Of a DNA stretch of 50,020 nucleotides, positions 14,174-23,307 are shown one piece after another. Under the pieces are notes generated by a model that made no database searches, had not been told where the DNA came from, and saw only the letters and a list, made by a program, of their open reading frames with translations. Source of the DNA: Robbsia sp050955065 (GTDB lineage: Bacteria; Pseudomonadota; Gammaproteobacteria; Burkholderiales; Burkholderiaceae); NCBI GenBank assembly GCA_050955065.1, contig JBPBQT010000146.1, positions 1 to 50,020 on the forward strand. The letters are read 5' to 3'. Each line of letters opens with the position of its first letter. Position 1 is the stretch's first letter. The translations under genes and the position numbers were made by a program.

Positions 14174-17100
14174 TGATCAAAGCCTTGATACGGCTGGCGA
14201 GTACTTCCATCGCAAACGGCTTGGTGAGTACGTGCATGCCATGGTTGAAGTGGCCATGGCTGAACACGGCGCTTTCCGCATAACCGGTGATGAACAACAC
14301 CGTCAGTTCGGGCCGCCCCACCCTGGCGGCATCGGCCATCTGACGGCCGTTCATCCCGCCCGGCAGACCCACGTCGCTGACGACCAGATCGATGCGGGCG
14401 TCGGACTGCAATATCGCGAGCCCGGCCACGCCGTCGGCCGCCTCGATCGCCGTATAGCCCAGGTCTTCCAGCACGGCCACCACCAGCATCCGGATCGTGG
14501 GTTCGTCGTCCACGACCAGCACGGTCTCGCCCACCCCGGCGCGAGGTGCGTCGGCCAGTTCGGCCGGCACGTCCGCGTGCTCCGCTTCGCCCAGGTGACG
14601 AGGCAGGTACAGGCGCACGGTGGTGCCTTTGCCCACTTCGGAATAGATGCGCACCTGGCCCCCCGACTGCTGCACGAAGCCGTAGATCATGGACAGACCG
14701 AGGCCGGTACCCATGCCGATCGGCTTGGTCGTGAAAAATGGATCGAACGCCTTGGCGATCACTTCCGGCGACATGCCCGTGCCGGTATCCGAGACACACA
14801 GCAGCAAATACTCTCCCGGCGTCATGTCATACACGCGAGCGGAACGCGCATCGAGCCGGCAGTTGACGGTTTCGATGACGATCGCTCCGCCGTGAGGCAT
14901 GGCGTCGCGCGCATTGATGCACAGGTTCAGAAGCGCGTTTTCGAGCTGCCCCGGATCCACCAGCGTGCTCCACAGCGTCCCGGGCATGACGGTGGTTACG
15001 GCGATCTCCGGACCCACGGTGCGGCGCACCAGCTCTTCCATGCCGTGGACCAGTTGCCGCACGTCGGTGGGTTTCGGCGCGAGCGTCTGCCGCCGCGAAA
15101 ACGCCAGCAAGCGGTGCGTCAACGCGGCCGCCCGCCGAGCCGACCCCTGTGCCGCGTGGACATATCGGTCGACATCCGCGGTGCGGCCCTGCGCGATCCG
15201 GGTCTGCAGCAATTCCAGGCTGCCGATGATGCCGGTCAGCAGGTTGTTGAAGTCGTGGGCCAGACCGCCGGTGAGTTGACCGACCGCTTCCATCTTCTGG
15301 CTCTGGCGCAACGCATCCTGCGTGTGGGCAAGCGCTTCGAGCGCGGCTTTTTCCGCGGTGATGTCGCGCCCCGTCGCATAGGCCAGCTCCCCCTGCGGCG
15401 CGGCCACCCAGGAAATCCATCGCGTCGAGCCGTCCTTGTGCCGGTAGCGATTCTGGATCCTGGGCAAACCGCCCGTGGCGGCTTCCCGATAGGCATGCGT
15501 CGTTTCCGTGTGGTCCTCGGGCAGGACGAACTCGTTGACATGATGGCCGATCAGTTCATCGGCCGCATACCCCAGCAAGGTCGTCCAGGCGGGATTGACG
15601 CGGTGGAACATGCCGTGAAAGTCGATGATCAACAACAGATCGGGAGAAAAGTCCCATAGCCGGTTTCGCTCCGTGGTGCGTTCGACCACTTGTTGCTCGA
15701 GGTCTTCATTCGAGCGGCTCATCGCCTCCGCCGCATCCCGGCGGTCGGTCACGTCGCTCGCCGCGCCGAACCACTCCGTCACGGTCCCGCCTGCGTCCAG
15801 CAAGGGCACGGCGCTCGACACCGTCCACCCCAACGTGCGATCGGCGCGATAGACGCGGTGCTCCAGCCTGAAGACGCTTTTGGTATGGATGGCCTGGCCG
15901 ATCGCCGCTTGAACGCGCGCATGCTCTTCCGCCGGGATGTAGTCGATCAACCAGCTCGCGTTGGCCGTGCGGGTATCGGCGAGGAAGCCGCTTCCGGTCA
16001 GCTGGCGCATTTCGCTCCAGTCGGCGCTCATCGAGTAGAGGACCTCGGTGGAAGCACTCACCAATGCAGCCAGGCGCTGCCGGTTGTCACGCAACGCCGC
16101 CTCGGCCCGCTTGCGCGGCTCGATATCCTCGACCAGCATCACGCCGCCGGTGATGCGCTTCGCCATGTCCGTGATCGGCGCGGCGGTGAGTTGAACCCAG
16201 CGGGTTTCTTCATCGCCTCGAACGTAGCGGTATTCTTCCGCCTGCGTGGTCTCGCCCAGCGTGATTGCCCGAACGAGCGGATGCCGGGCAATCTCGAGCA
16301 ACCGGTCATCCGGGTGGAGCAAGGGCCACCTGCCGAGATCGCCCACCGTTTCGCAGCGAACCCCGCCATGGTCGAAAATGGCGCCCGTCCGGGCATTCTG
16401 CTCGAGAACCCGTCCCGAAGGCGCCTCGGCAACCAGGATGCCGATCGGTGCGCTGCGCAAAACGGTCTGCAGCAGGGTGCGTTCCGTTTCGAGGTCGCGT
16501 ATGGCCGCCTCCCGGGCGCGTTCGGCCTGATGCTGCCCGGTACGGTCACGCAGGACTTTCACAAAGCCCTTCGCCTCCCCCGCCTCGTCGCGCAGCACGG
16601 TCATCTCGCCCAAAGCCCAGAACCGTTCGCCGCCGTTGCGCTGGTTCCAGCGCTCGTCGTTGCTACGCCCCTTTTCCAGCGCCACCCGCATCTCGATATC
16701 CATCCGGTTCGACGCCACGTCCTCGGGGGTGAAAAAACGTGCCGTGCTCCGGCCAAGCATTTCCTCCTCCGTCCAACCGAGGATGCGGCGCGCGCCTTCG
16801 TTCCAGCGCGTTACCCGGCCGTCGAGATCGGTCGCGATGATGGCGTAGTCGATCGCGCTGTCCAGGATCTGACGATTGCGGACCTCGCTGGCGCGCAGCG
16901 CCGCTTCGCTGGCCCGGATATCGCTGACGTCGGCGCCCTCCACGAAAATGCCCGTGACGCGTCCACCCGCATCCCTTACCGGCTGGTAGACGAGGTCGAG
17001 ATAGAGATCGCGCGCCGCTTGGCCCGGCGAGGCTGGCAGGACGTAGCGGGTGCTGCGGGCGACATGGGGCTCGCCGCTGTCGAACACGCGATCGAGAAGG

Positions 17101-17825
17101 GCGAGATAGCCTTGCGCGACGGCGTCCGGCAATGCCTCGGCGACGCTCCGGCCGAGAACCGGACGGTCGCCGAACAGACGCATGAAGCCGGGACTCGCCG
17201 ATTCGAACCGGTGCTCGCGGCCGTGCAGGAGCGCCATGAAGCCCGGCGCCTGCACGAACACGTCCTCGAGCCGGCTGCGTTCCCCTTCGAGAACGACGTC
17301 GCTCCCGCGCGCTTCCGACGTGCAATCGACACTGCGTCCGTGAGTTGAATTCGACGCGTGGGCCGCCGCGCTCCGGTCATCCGTCCGGGTGCCGAGCGGG
17401 TGTTCATGCGGGTGTTCGAGCGGGTGTTCGAGCGGGTGTTCCCGCGCCACCACCCCGGTCGGATGCTGCAGCACGAATGCCACGTCGCCCTCGGCGTCGA
17501 AAACAGGCGTGTGGACAAAACCCCGGCACCGCGCCATGAACCCGTCATCGTCGACTGCCGCGCACGATGGCGCGGGCCACGACAACACGATGGTATCGGG
17601 CTGCTTCGTGCGGATCACGCGCTCGACGGAAGCGACGGTCTGACGGACGGTCCCGTCGTCCGCAGGGAAGACGTCCCAGACCCGACGGTCCACGAGATCG
17701 GCAAGATCGCGCCTTACGCTATCGAGATACGCGCGGTTGGCTCCTGCGATATGGAGACGTTCATCCAGGACGAGATACGCATTGGGTGAAGCATCGAACA
17801 GGTGACGAAAATCTAGCTTGGACAC
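14163..17825 (-). CDS. Hybrid sensor histidine kinase with six PAS domains and a C-terminal receiver
   Basis: Very long sensor kinase, 1220 residues from a GTG at 17825. That start is chosen because VSKLDFRHLFDASPNAYLVL is a typical N-terminal PAS opening. A GTG at 17915 would add 30 residues, and neither start has a clear ribosome binding site. About six PAS/PAC units fill residues 1-830. A HisKA-like box (GGLAHDFNNLL, H857) follows, then an ATPase domain (NLCINARDAM; DTGTGM; GTGLGLSM) and a receiver with acidic pair DD, phospho-acceptor D1151 (SDVGLPGG) and K1202 (TKPF). No membrane span is visible, so it should be cytoplasmic, with PAS domains reading redox, light or ligands. A His/Pro/Glu-rich repeat (EHPLEHP) lies between PAS 1 and 2. 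No separate output regulator is adjacent. Confidence 0.9.
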   Translation of the reverse strand: MSKLDFRHLFDASPNAYLVLDERLHIAGANRAYLDSVRRDLADLVDRRVWDVFPADDGTVRQTVASVERVIRTKQPDTIVLSWPAPSCAAVDDDGFMARCRGFVHTPVFDAEGDVAFVLQHPTGVVAREHPLEHPLEHPHEHPLGTRTDDRSAAAHASNSTHGRSVDCTSEARGSDVVLEGERSRLEDVFVQAPGFMALLHGREHRFESASPGFMRLFGDRPVLGRSVAEALPDAVAQGYLALLDRVFDSGEPHVARSTRYVLPASPGQAARDLYLDLVYQPVRDAGGRVTGIFVEGADVSDIRASEAALRASEVRNRQILDSAIDYAIIATDLDGRVTRWNEGARRILGWTEEEMLGRSTARFFTPEDVASNRMDIEMRVALEKGRSNDERWNQRNGGERFWALGEMTVLRDEAGEAKGFVKVLRDRTGQHQAERAREAAIRDLETERTLLQTVLRSAPIGILVAEAPSGRVLEQNARTGAIFDHGGVRCETVGDLGRWPLLHPDDRLLEIARHPLVRAITLGETTQAEEYRYVRGDEETRWVQLTAAPITDMAKRITGGVMLVEDIEPRKRAEAALRDNRQRLAALVSASTEVLYSMSADWSEMRQLTGSGFLADTRTANASWLIDYIPAEEHARVQAAIGQAIHTKSVFRLEHRVYRADRTLGWTVSSAVPLLDAGGTVTEWFGAASDVTDRRDAAEAMSRSNEDLEQQVVERTTERNRLWDFSPDLLLIIDFHGMFHRVNPAWTTLLGYAADELIGHHVNEFVLPEDHTETTHAYREAATGGLPRIQNRYRHKDGSTRWISWVAAPQGELAYATGRDITAEKAALEALAHTQDALRQSQKMEAVGQLTGGLAHDFNNLLTGIIGSLELLQTRIAQGRTADVDRYVHAAQGSARRAAALTHRLLAFSRRQTLAPKPTDVRQLVHGMEELVRRTVGPEIAVTTVMPGTLWSTLVDPGQLENALLNLCINARDAMPHGGAIVIETVNCRLDARSARVYDMTPGEYLLLCVSDTGTGMSPEVIAKAFDPFFTTKPIGMGTGLGLSMIYGFVQQSGGQVRIYSEVGKGTTVRLYLPRHLGEAEHADVPAELADAPRAGVGETVLVVDDEPTIRMLVVAVLEDLGYTAIEAADGVAGLAILQSDARIDLVVSDVGLPGGMNGRQMADAARVGRPELTVLFITGYAESAVFSHGHFNHGMHVLTKPFAMEVLASRIKALINDT
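17394..17441 (-). repeat. 12-base tandem repeat, 4 copies, in the histidine kinase gene
   Basis: Four near-identical 12-base units (plus strand GAGCGGGTGTTC; the second unit begins ATG in place of GAG) encode repeated His-Pro-Leu-Glu-like tetrapeptides in the linker after the first PAS domain. Slippage here would change linker length in steps of four residues. Confidence 0.9.
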
Positions 17826-18292
17826 GTGTAGCGGATTTGTTGGATGGCTTTTGCTGAGCGGGGCACACGCTTTTGATCGAATCGTCTTCGGGGTGCCCGG
17901 CAACCCCTGACGCACGAACGGATTGCAACACCGGACTTTAAAATCATTCGGAAAACATTATTCGGAGAAAAATCATTGCAGCGCAAATTTCCTTACAAAC
18001 AATTACAAGATGATCGTCGTCCAGCTGAATTAAACAATCGTTTGTATTTTTTGAACATTATCGATAACGACCATGAAATATGGAAAAAATTATTTACAAT
18101 CAACATCCTGAAATAATTTAATGAAAACCGATATGAATAGTTGAATATTTTCCACCATTTTCAAGTCACCTCTCTTCAGGGAGAAATACACCAGCCGTCA
18201 TCCTGGTTCAAGGGTACAGCTTGATTGACGAAATACCACAACGACGCAGCCATATCAACTCGAACCTATTCATTTTTCACCAAAAGCTCGAC
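17826..18292. other. AT-rich intergenic island
   Basis: Between the divergent kinase gene and the chemoreceptor remnant, about 17930-18180 is strikingly AT-rich for this window, with runs such as ATATGGAAAAAATTATTTAC and TTGTATTTTTTGAAC. It holds a perfect palindrome, TTATCGATAA, at 18058-18067, and no protein-coding pattern. Such islands are commonly promoter regions of acquired or silenced genes. Confidence 0.7.
18109..18134 (+). promoter_or_regulatory. Weak candidate flagellar sigma-28 promoter
   Basis: TGAAATAA, then a 10-base spacer, then ACCGATAT. The downstream half matches six of eight bases of the sigma-28 -10 consensus GCCGATAA; the upstream half is poor and the spacer is one base short. 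It lies about 160 bases before the chemoreceptor remnant, where such a promoter would be expected. Confidence 0.25.
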
Positions 18293-19740
18293 ATGTTCAG
18301 ACACCTTGGCATCAAGACCAAACTGATCACCGGATTCGGCCTCCTCGCCGCGATGGTGTCGCTGGTGTCCGGCTTGTCCTTGCGCGCGCGCTCAACCAGT
18401 CGGCCGACGATTTCGCGAATCTCGTGGACGGGGTGATCGCCCGCGCGGATCTCTCGGCCAACCCGCAGACCGCCGTGGGCCGCCGCGCCATCACCGCGCG
18501 CAATCTGGTACTGGTCAGCAAGCCGGTGGATCTCGTCGTCGAAAAAGCCGCGATGACCCAGGCGGAACAGGACGTCGAGGCAGACCTCGCGCAATTGCAG
18601 GGCATGATGTCGACGGCACGGGACGCCAGCGACAAGGGCTGCGCGCTGGTCGGCGAAATGGTTCGCGTCGAAACGCTGTACCGGCCCGTCGTCGTCGCCG
18701 TCATCGTCGCGCTGGCGCTGGCAAACCAGCGCGACGCCGGGATCGCCAAGCTCGACAACGAATGCCGGCCGCTGCTCGCCGCTCTAATCGGCGCCACCGA
18801 CGCGTACGCGCAGCAGACCCATGCCCATCAGCAGGCGCTGGTGCAGCGTCACTCGGATATCGCCCGGATGCAGCGCAATCTCCAGATCGTCGTCTGCCTG
18901 GCCGCACTCGGGCTGGCCACTGCCGCGGGATGAGTCCTCACGCGCGCGATCACCGTTCCGCTCACCGCCCGCCGTCGCGGTGGCGCGCACCGTGGCACGC
19001 GGCGACCTGCGCAGTCGGATCGTCGTCGACCGTGATGATGAAACGGGAGAACTGCTGCGCGCACTGCGCGACATGAACACATGCCTGATCGACACGGTCG
19101 GACGCGTTCGCGAAGGCAGCACCTCGATCGGCGGCGCGGCGCGGGAAATCGCCAGCGGCAACATCGACCTCAGCCAGCGCACCGACGAACAGGCCGCCGC
19201 GCTGGAGGAAACGGCGGCGAGCATGGAGCATGCTGACCGCGGCGGTGGAAGCGGCGCGCGCCGGGGAACAGGGACGCGGCTTCGCCGTGGTGGCCAGCGA
19301 GGTGCGCAGTCTCGCGCAACGTTCGGCCAGCGCGGCCAAGGAAATCAAGACATTGATCTCGGCCTCGACGAGCAGGATGCACGATGGCACGCTGCTGGCG
19401 AATCAGGCCGGCGAGACGATGGCCGACGTCACGCGGACGGTGGCGAGCGTATCCCGCGTCATGGGGGAGATCGCCACGGCGTCGGTCGAACAAAGCCGCG
19501 GCATCGAGCGGATCAATCACGCGGTCGCGCAAATGGAGGACGTGACGCAGCAGAACGCGGCGCTGGTCGAGGAAGCTGCCGCGGCATCGCAGTCGCTCGA
19601 AAACCAGGGGCAGGAGTTGAACGCGACGATGGCGTTTTTCGTTGTCGAGGATGTGGCCCCTCGCCCGTTGCCATGGTCCTCCGCGGCACTTCCCGCGAAA
19701 CGGGAACGGCGGCGCGCGGCACGGCATGCGGCCGTGTTAG
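18293..19740 (+). pseudogene. Degenerate methyl-accepting chemotaxis protein gene
   Basis: The pieces of a chemoreceptor are in order but in three frames. From the ATG at 18293, MFRHLGIKTKLITGFGLLAA is the first membrane span. Near 18385 the frame shifts to ALNQSADDFANLVDGVIARA and a four-helix-bundle-like periplasmic region. That frame ends after the second span at a TGA (18931-18933), where a tryptophan would be expected. The HAMP region (AVAVARTVARGDLRSRIVVD) continues one frame over from about 18971. After DEQAAALEETAASME (about 19224) some 60 residues of the signalling domain are missing. The conserved tip then resumes in the third frame as AAVEAARAGEQGRGFAVVAS and runs on past the normal end without a stop. 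Several independent lesions make it non-functional. Confidence 0.88.
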
Positions 19741-19771
19741 CGGTGTCGCCGCTTGACCGTCGAAGCTGGCT

Positions 19772-21130
19772 TCAACCCAGCCAGGCAAATATCGACAGCG
19801 CGAGCATCACGGTTATCGCGCCGCCGATGCGCGTCGCGATCTGCGCGAAGGGCATCAACGCCATCCGGTTGCCGGCCGTCAGAATCGCGACGTCGCCGGT
19901 GCCCCCCAAGCCGCTATGCGTCGCATTCACCATCGCGGCTTCAACCGGATGCATGCCGACGCCGCGGCCGACGAAGAAACCCGTCACCACCAGCGTCAGC
20001 ACCGTGGCGACGGCGGTCAGGATATTCGCCCACTGGAACGCGGCGACCACCTCTCCCCACGGCGTCATCGCGACGCTGATCGCGAACATCAGCGGATAGG
20101 TAACCGCCGTCGAGAAAAAGCGATACATGACGCGTGCCCCGCCGCATACCCGTGGGGAAACGACGTGAAACAGCTGCGCCGCGATGACCAGCAGCAACAT
20201 CACGACGGGCGCGGGCCAGCCCAGCCATTGGTGGCTCAGTTCCCCGATCAGATACATGGCGATCGCCGTGGCGCCCGCCGCGGCCAGCCAGCGGACGTCC
20301 GTCAGCGAGCTTGCATCGGACCCGTTCCCCACCGCCACCGCGCCGACGACATGCGAAGTCTCCGCGGCGCGCATCAACCGACCGTCGCCGGTCCACCGGG
20401 GACGCTTCATTCCCAGATAATGCAATGCGCCGGCGCAACAGATCGCGACGATATTTCCCAACATCACGGCGGACAGGACCTGCGCGAAAAGTGGTCCCTG
20501 CGGGACGCCCAACGTCTGGGCGTATCCCGTCGACAAGGGCAGCGCGCCTTCGCCGACGCCGCCCGCCATGATCGGCACGACGATGAAGAACAAGGTATGG
20601 CGGGCGCCGAGCCCGAGCAACGTGCCCACCCCCGTTCCCACGACGGCCGCCGCGGCGGAACCGGCGAACACCGGAACGAAGATCTTCGCGAAACCCCGGA
20701 TGAGCGTCTGCCGATCCATGCTGAGAACGCTGCCGACGATGATCGCCGCGATGAACAGATACAGGAAATTCGTGTTTTTCGTAAACGCCGTCACCGATCT
20801 CGTGATGGCGCCGGGCATGACGTGATAGTAGATCATGGCCGATGGCAGGAAGGCGGCGAAGATCGAGGTCGCGCCGACGTGGCGGATCCACGGAATGCGC
20901 TTCGCCAGTTCGGCGCAAGTGAAACCGCCCACCGCGACCAGCGCGATGCCGGTGGGAAGATCGGCGGCGAGCTTGCCCCAGGCAGTCATCGCCCCCAGCA
21001 CGCCGATCAGCACGATATAGACCGGCAGCGGCAAGACACCGATCTGCAGATCGAACAGGGCCCACCACCCCTCTTTCCCGTCGCCGCGCGCCGTTCCGGC
21101 CGGCATGGCTCCCCCCTGCTTTTCCTCCAT
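19772..21130 (-). CDS. 2-hydroxycarboxylate transporter (2HCT/CitS family)
   Basis: Inner-membrane symporter of 452 residues for citrate, malate or a related 2-hydroxy acid. CitS-family proteins are about 440-450 residues. The two hairpin loops typical of the family are visible: MAGGVGEGALPLSTGY near residue 190, and HSGLGGTGDVAILTAGNRMA near 405-424, followed by FAQIATRIGG. The ATG at 21130 is preceded on the minus strand by AGGAGACGACG, giving a strong ribosome binding site. It is the last gene of a three-gene leftward operon, 45 bases after the CoA-transferase gene. The context says the imported acid is activated by the transferase and cleaved by the CitE-like lyase. Counter-ion (Na+ or H+) cannot be told. 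Confidence 0.92.
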   Translation of the reverse strand: MEEKQGGAMPAGTARGDGKEGWWALFDLQIGVLPLPVYIVLIGVLGAMTAWGKLAADLPTGIALVAVGGFTCAELAKRIPWIRHVGATSIFAAFLPSAMIYYHVMPGAITRSVTAFTKNTNFLYLFIAAIIVGSVLSMDRQTLIRGFAKIFVPVFAGSAAAAVVGTGVGTLLGLGARHTLFFIVVPIMAGGVGEGALPLSTGYAQTLGVPQGPLFAQVLSAVMLGNIVAICCAGALHYLGMKRPRWTGDGRLMRAAETSHVVGAVAVGNGSDASSLTDVRWLAAAGATAIAMYLIGELSHQWLGWPAPVVMLLLVIAAQLFHVVSPRVCGGARVMYRFFSTAVTYPLMFAISVAMTPWGEVVAAFQWANILTAVATVLTLVVTGFFVGRGVGMHPVEAAMVNATHSGLGGTGDVAILTAGNRMALMPFAQIATRIGGAITVMLALSIFAWLG

Positions 21131-21175
21131 CGTCGTCTCCTGGTTTTTTATATTGGGAAAGGCGGGGAAACACAG

Positions 21176-22351
21176 TCAGTCCCGTGTCTTGCAGAATTCC
21201 CGCCTTAGCCACTCGGAATCCTGTCCGAACGCCGGCGCCGCATACGGCTCCGGACCGGGCGTGCGGCCGAAGTGGACCGCGCGCTTCAGGCCGCGATACG
21301 CACCTACGGCCGGATGGTCGAAATGGGCGATCATGTCCTCCGCCAGCACCTGGGGGTGATCGAACATGTCTTCCACCGTGCGCGCGGCAGCGCAGGGCAC
21401 GTCGTCGCCGAACAGGCTTTCCCATTCCAGCGCACTCTTCGCGCGCAACGCGGCATGGAGTTGCGGCACGATGTCGTCGACGTGCAGCGCGCGCTTCCTG
21501 ACCGAATCGAAACGGCTGTCGCTCGCCAGGTTTTCCAACCCGGTCTTGCGACACAGCGCCTCCCAGAAATGCGGGGTGTTCGCGGAAATATAGATATACC
21601 CGTCGCGCGTCGGGTGCAGCCCGGTAATGCCGCCCGAGCGCATGTCGCGATTGAGTTCCCGAGGCTCGTCCTCGGCCCAGATCAGCCGCGCGGACTGCAT
21701 GGCCAGCGCGCTGCGCAGCAACGATACGCCGACGTATTGGCCTTCGCCGCTGCGCTCGCGCTCGAACAGCGCCGATGCCACCGCGCCGGCCACCAGCGAG
21801 GCCGCGTAATAGTCCACCACCGAGCCGTACAGGATTTCGGGTGGCCCGTTCTGCTTGCCCTGCATTGCGCACATGCCCGTCATGGTCTGCAATACCTGGT
21901 CGTAACCCGCCTTGCCCTTCAACGGCCCGGTTTCGCCATAGCCGGTCACCGCGCAGTAGACCAGCCGCGGATTGATCTGCCGCAGCCGTTCGTAGTCGAT
22001 GCGCAGGCGCAGCGGCACACCCGGCCGGAAGTTGTGCACCAGCACATCGGCCTGTCCCACCAGCACCTCGAGCATGTCGAGATCCGCGGGCTGCTTCAAA
22101 TCGAGCACCATCCCCAGTTTGCTGCGATTGACGCCCAGGAAGGCACGGCTTTCGGTCTCCAGCGTCGACGGATATTTACGCAAATTGTCGCCGGTGGGCG
22201 GCTCGATCTTGATGACCTCGGCGCCCTGGTCCGCCAGCAAGCTGCAGCCGTAGGGGCCTGCAATGTATGCGCTCAGATCGAGCACGCGAATGCCGCTCAG
22301 CGGCCCGCGCGCGGCGCGCGTCGCCGCCGGTCTGCGGGAAGGTCCGTTCAT
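21176..22351 (-). CDS. CoA-transferase family III (CaiB/BaiF)
   Basis: Cytoplasmic enzyme of 391 residues that moves CoA from a donor thioester to a carboxylic acid. The N-terminal GIRVLDLSAYIAGPYGCSLL with LADQGAEVIKIEPP is the family signature. The catalytic aspartate is most likely D180 in GSVVDYYAAS, at the position of D169 in formyl-CoA transferase. The start at 22351 has AGGAG 7-8 bases upstream and overlaps the stop of the CitE-like gene in ATGA; upstream residues in the frame are not family-like. Beside a 2-hydroxy-acid carrier and a CitE-like lyase it probably forms malyl-CoA, citramalyl-CoA or a similar thioester, as succinyl-CoA:citramalate CoA-transferases do. Confidence 0.92.
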   Translation of the reverse strand: MNGPSRRPAATRAARGPLSGIRVLDLSAYIAGPYGCSLLADQGAEVIKIEPPTGDNLRKYPSTLETESRAFLGVNRSKLGMVLDLKQPADLDMLEVLVGQADVLVHNFRPGVPLRLRIDYERLRQINPRLVYCAVTGYGETGPLKGKAGYDQVLQTMTGMCAMQGKQNGPPEILYGSVVDYYAASLVAGAVASALFERERSGEGQYVGVSLLRSALAMQSARLIWAEDEPRELNRDMRSGGITGLHPTRDGYIYISANTPHFWEALCRKTGLENLASDSRFDSVRKRALHVDDIVPQLHAALRAKSALEWESLFGDDVPCAAARTVEDMFDHPQVLAEDMIAHFDHPAVGAYRGLKRAVHFGRTPGPEPYAAPAFGQDSEWLRREFCKTRD

Positions 22352-23232
22352 GTCCCGTCTCCTTGTTCCTCGACACGGCCGGCCTGCGCCAGGATGGCGC
22401 GCGCCCGGGCGAGAAACGGCATGTCGATCATCTTCCCGTCGACGACCCAGGCGCCCACGGCGTTCGCCTGGGCGCCCCGCGCAGCGTCGACGACCCGCTG
22501 CGCATGGGCGATTTCGTCGGGCGTCGGGACGAAGACCGCGTTCGCAAGGGCCACCTGGCTCGGATGAATGCAACTCTTGCCGAGGAAGCCCAGGTGCTTC
22601 GCCAGGCGCGCCTCCGACTCGAATCCCGTCTGATCGCGAATATCGGCGAATGCGGCGTCGTAGGCGAAGACACCCGCCTCGCCCGCGGCCATGCGCATCA
22701 TGAACATCGCCTGCTGCACCGCCGCGGTCTCGCGCCGCGCGATACCCAGCGGCTCGAACAGGTCGCCCAGACCCAGTTGCAGACCCTTCACGCGTGGATG
22801 ACTCGACGCCAGCGCGTAGGCCTGACGCAGCGCCGTCGGCGACTCGATATTGAGCAGCACACCGATCGGCACCTGTACACCATTGGCACGTTCGGCCCGC
22901 TCGATGCGACGCACCGCGTCGACGACGTCGTCGGGACCGCGCGGTTTGGGCAGGTTGAGCAGCGCGACGCCGTCGCGCACAACCGCCGCGAGATCGTGGT
23001 CGAAATGCGGCGTGTCGATCGGATTGACCCGAACGATCACGGTTTTTCCGGAAAACCGCGCATCGGTCTGCTGCGCATCGAGCAGAAACCGCTTGAGCTG
23101 CTCGCGGGCCTGGGGCTTGGCTGTTTCGGCCACGGCGTCCTCGAGATCGAAGGACACGGCGTCGGCCTGTCCGGCCAATGCCTTGGCGAACAGTTCGGGG
23201 CGCGAAGCGGGAACGAATAGTTTGCTTTTCAT
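22348..23232 (-). CDS. CitE-like (HpcH/HpaI family) beta-hydroxyacyl-CoA lyase
   Basis: TIM-barrel enzyme of 294 residues related to the citrate lyase beta subunit and to malyl-/citramalyl-CoA lyases. It has the family start KLFVPASRPELFAKAL, the acidic pair in SFDLEDAV, R68 in IVRVNPIDT, and the Mg2+ ligands E130 (LLNIESPTAL) and D157 (LGLGDLFEP). The catalytic residues are all present. There are no citC, citD or citF genes nearby, so it is not part of a citrate lyase complex; a stand-alone acyl-CoA lyase (releasing acetyl-CoA plus glyoxylate or pyruvate) fits better. It is the first gene of the operon, overlaps the CoA-transferase gene by 4 bases, and is divergent from a LysR gene 75 bases away. 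Confidence 0.9.
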   Translation of the reverse strand: MKSKLFVPASRPELFAKALAGQADAVSFDLEDAVAETAKPQAREQLKRFLLDAQQTDARFSGKTVIVRVNPIDTPHFDHDLAAVVRDGVALLNLPKPRGPDDVVDAVRRIERAERANGVQVPIGVLLNIESPTALRQAYALASSHPRVKGLQLGLGDLFEPLGIARRETAAVQQAMFMMRMAAGEAGVFAYDAAFADIRDQTGFESEARLAKHLGFLGKSCIHPSQVALANAVFVPTPDEIAHAQRVVDAARGAQANAVGAWVVDGKMIDMPFLARARAILAQAGRVEEQGDGT

Positions 23233-23251
23233 TATTTCAGTTTAGATAGAC

Positions 23252-23277
23252 AGGGACACAAGATAAATCCCTATAAT
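23252..23277. promoter_or_regulatory. Inverted repeat and -10 element between citE-like and lysR genes
   Basis: AGGGA-N11-TCCCT (23252-23272) is a perfect dyad with the spacing LysR regulators favour. It is directly followed by TATAAT (23272-23277), a perfect -10 for the rightward LysR gene. TAGACA at 23247-23252 could be a -35, with a long 19-base spacer. Bound regulator would cover both divergent promoters. Confidence 0.4.
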
Positions 23278-23307
23278 GTTCTTTCAGACCCAAGAAAAAC
23301 TGTGTTC

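Noticed and set aside
17394..17441. Array of short repeats considered as a CRISPR
   Set aside because: The units are 12 bases, contiguous, without spacers and in frame within a coding region; no cas genes are nearby.
19772..23232. Reading the CitE-like gene as part of a citrate lyase complex
   Set aside because: No citC, citD, citF or citG/X genes are adjacent, and a class III CoA-transferase is, so a free acyl-CoA lyase fits better.
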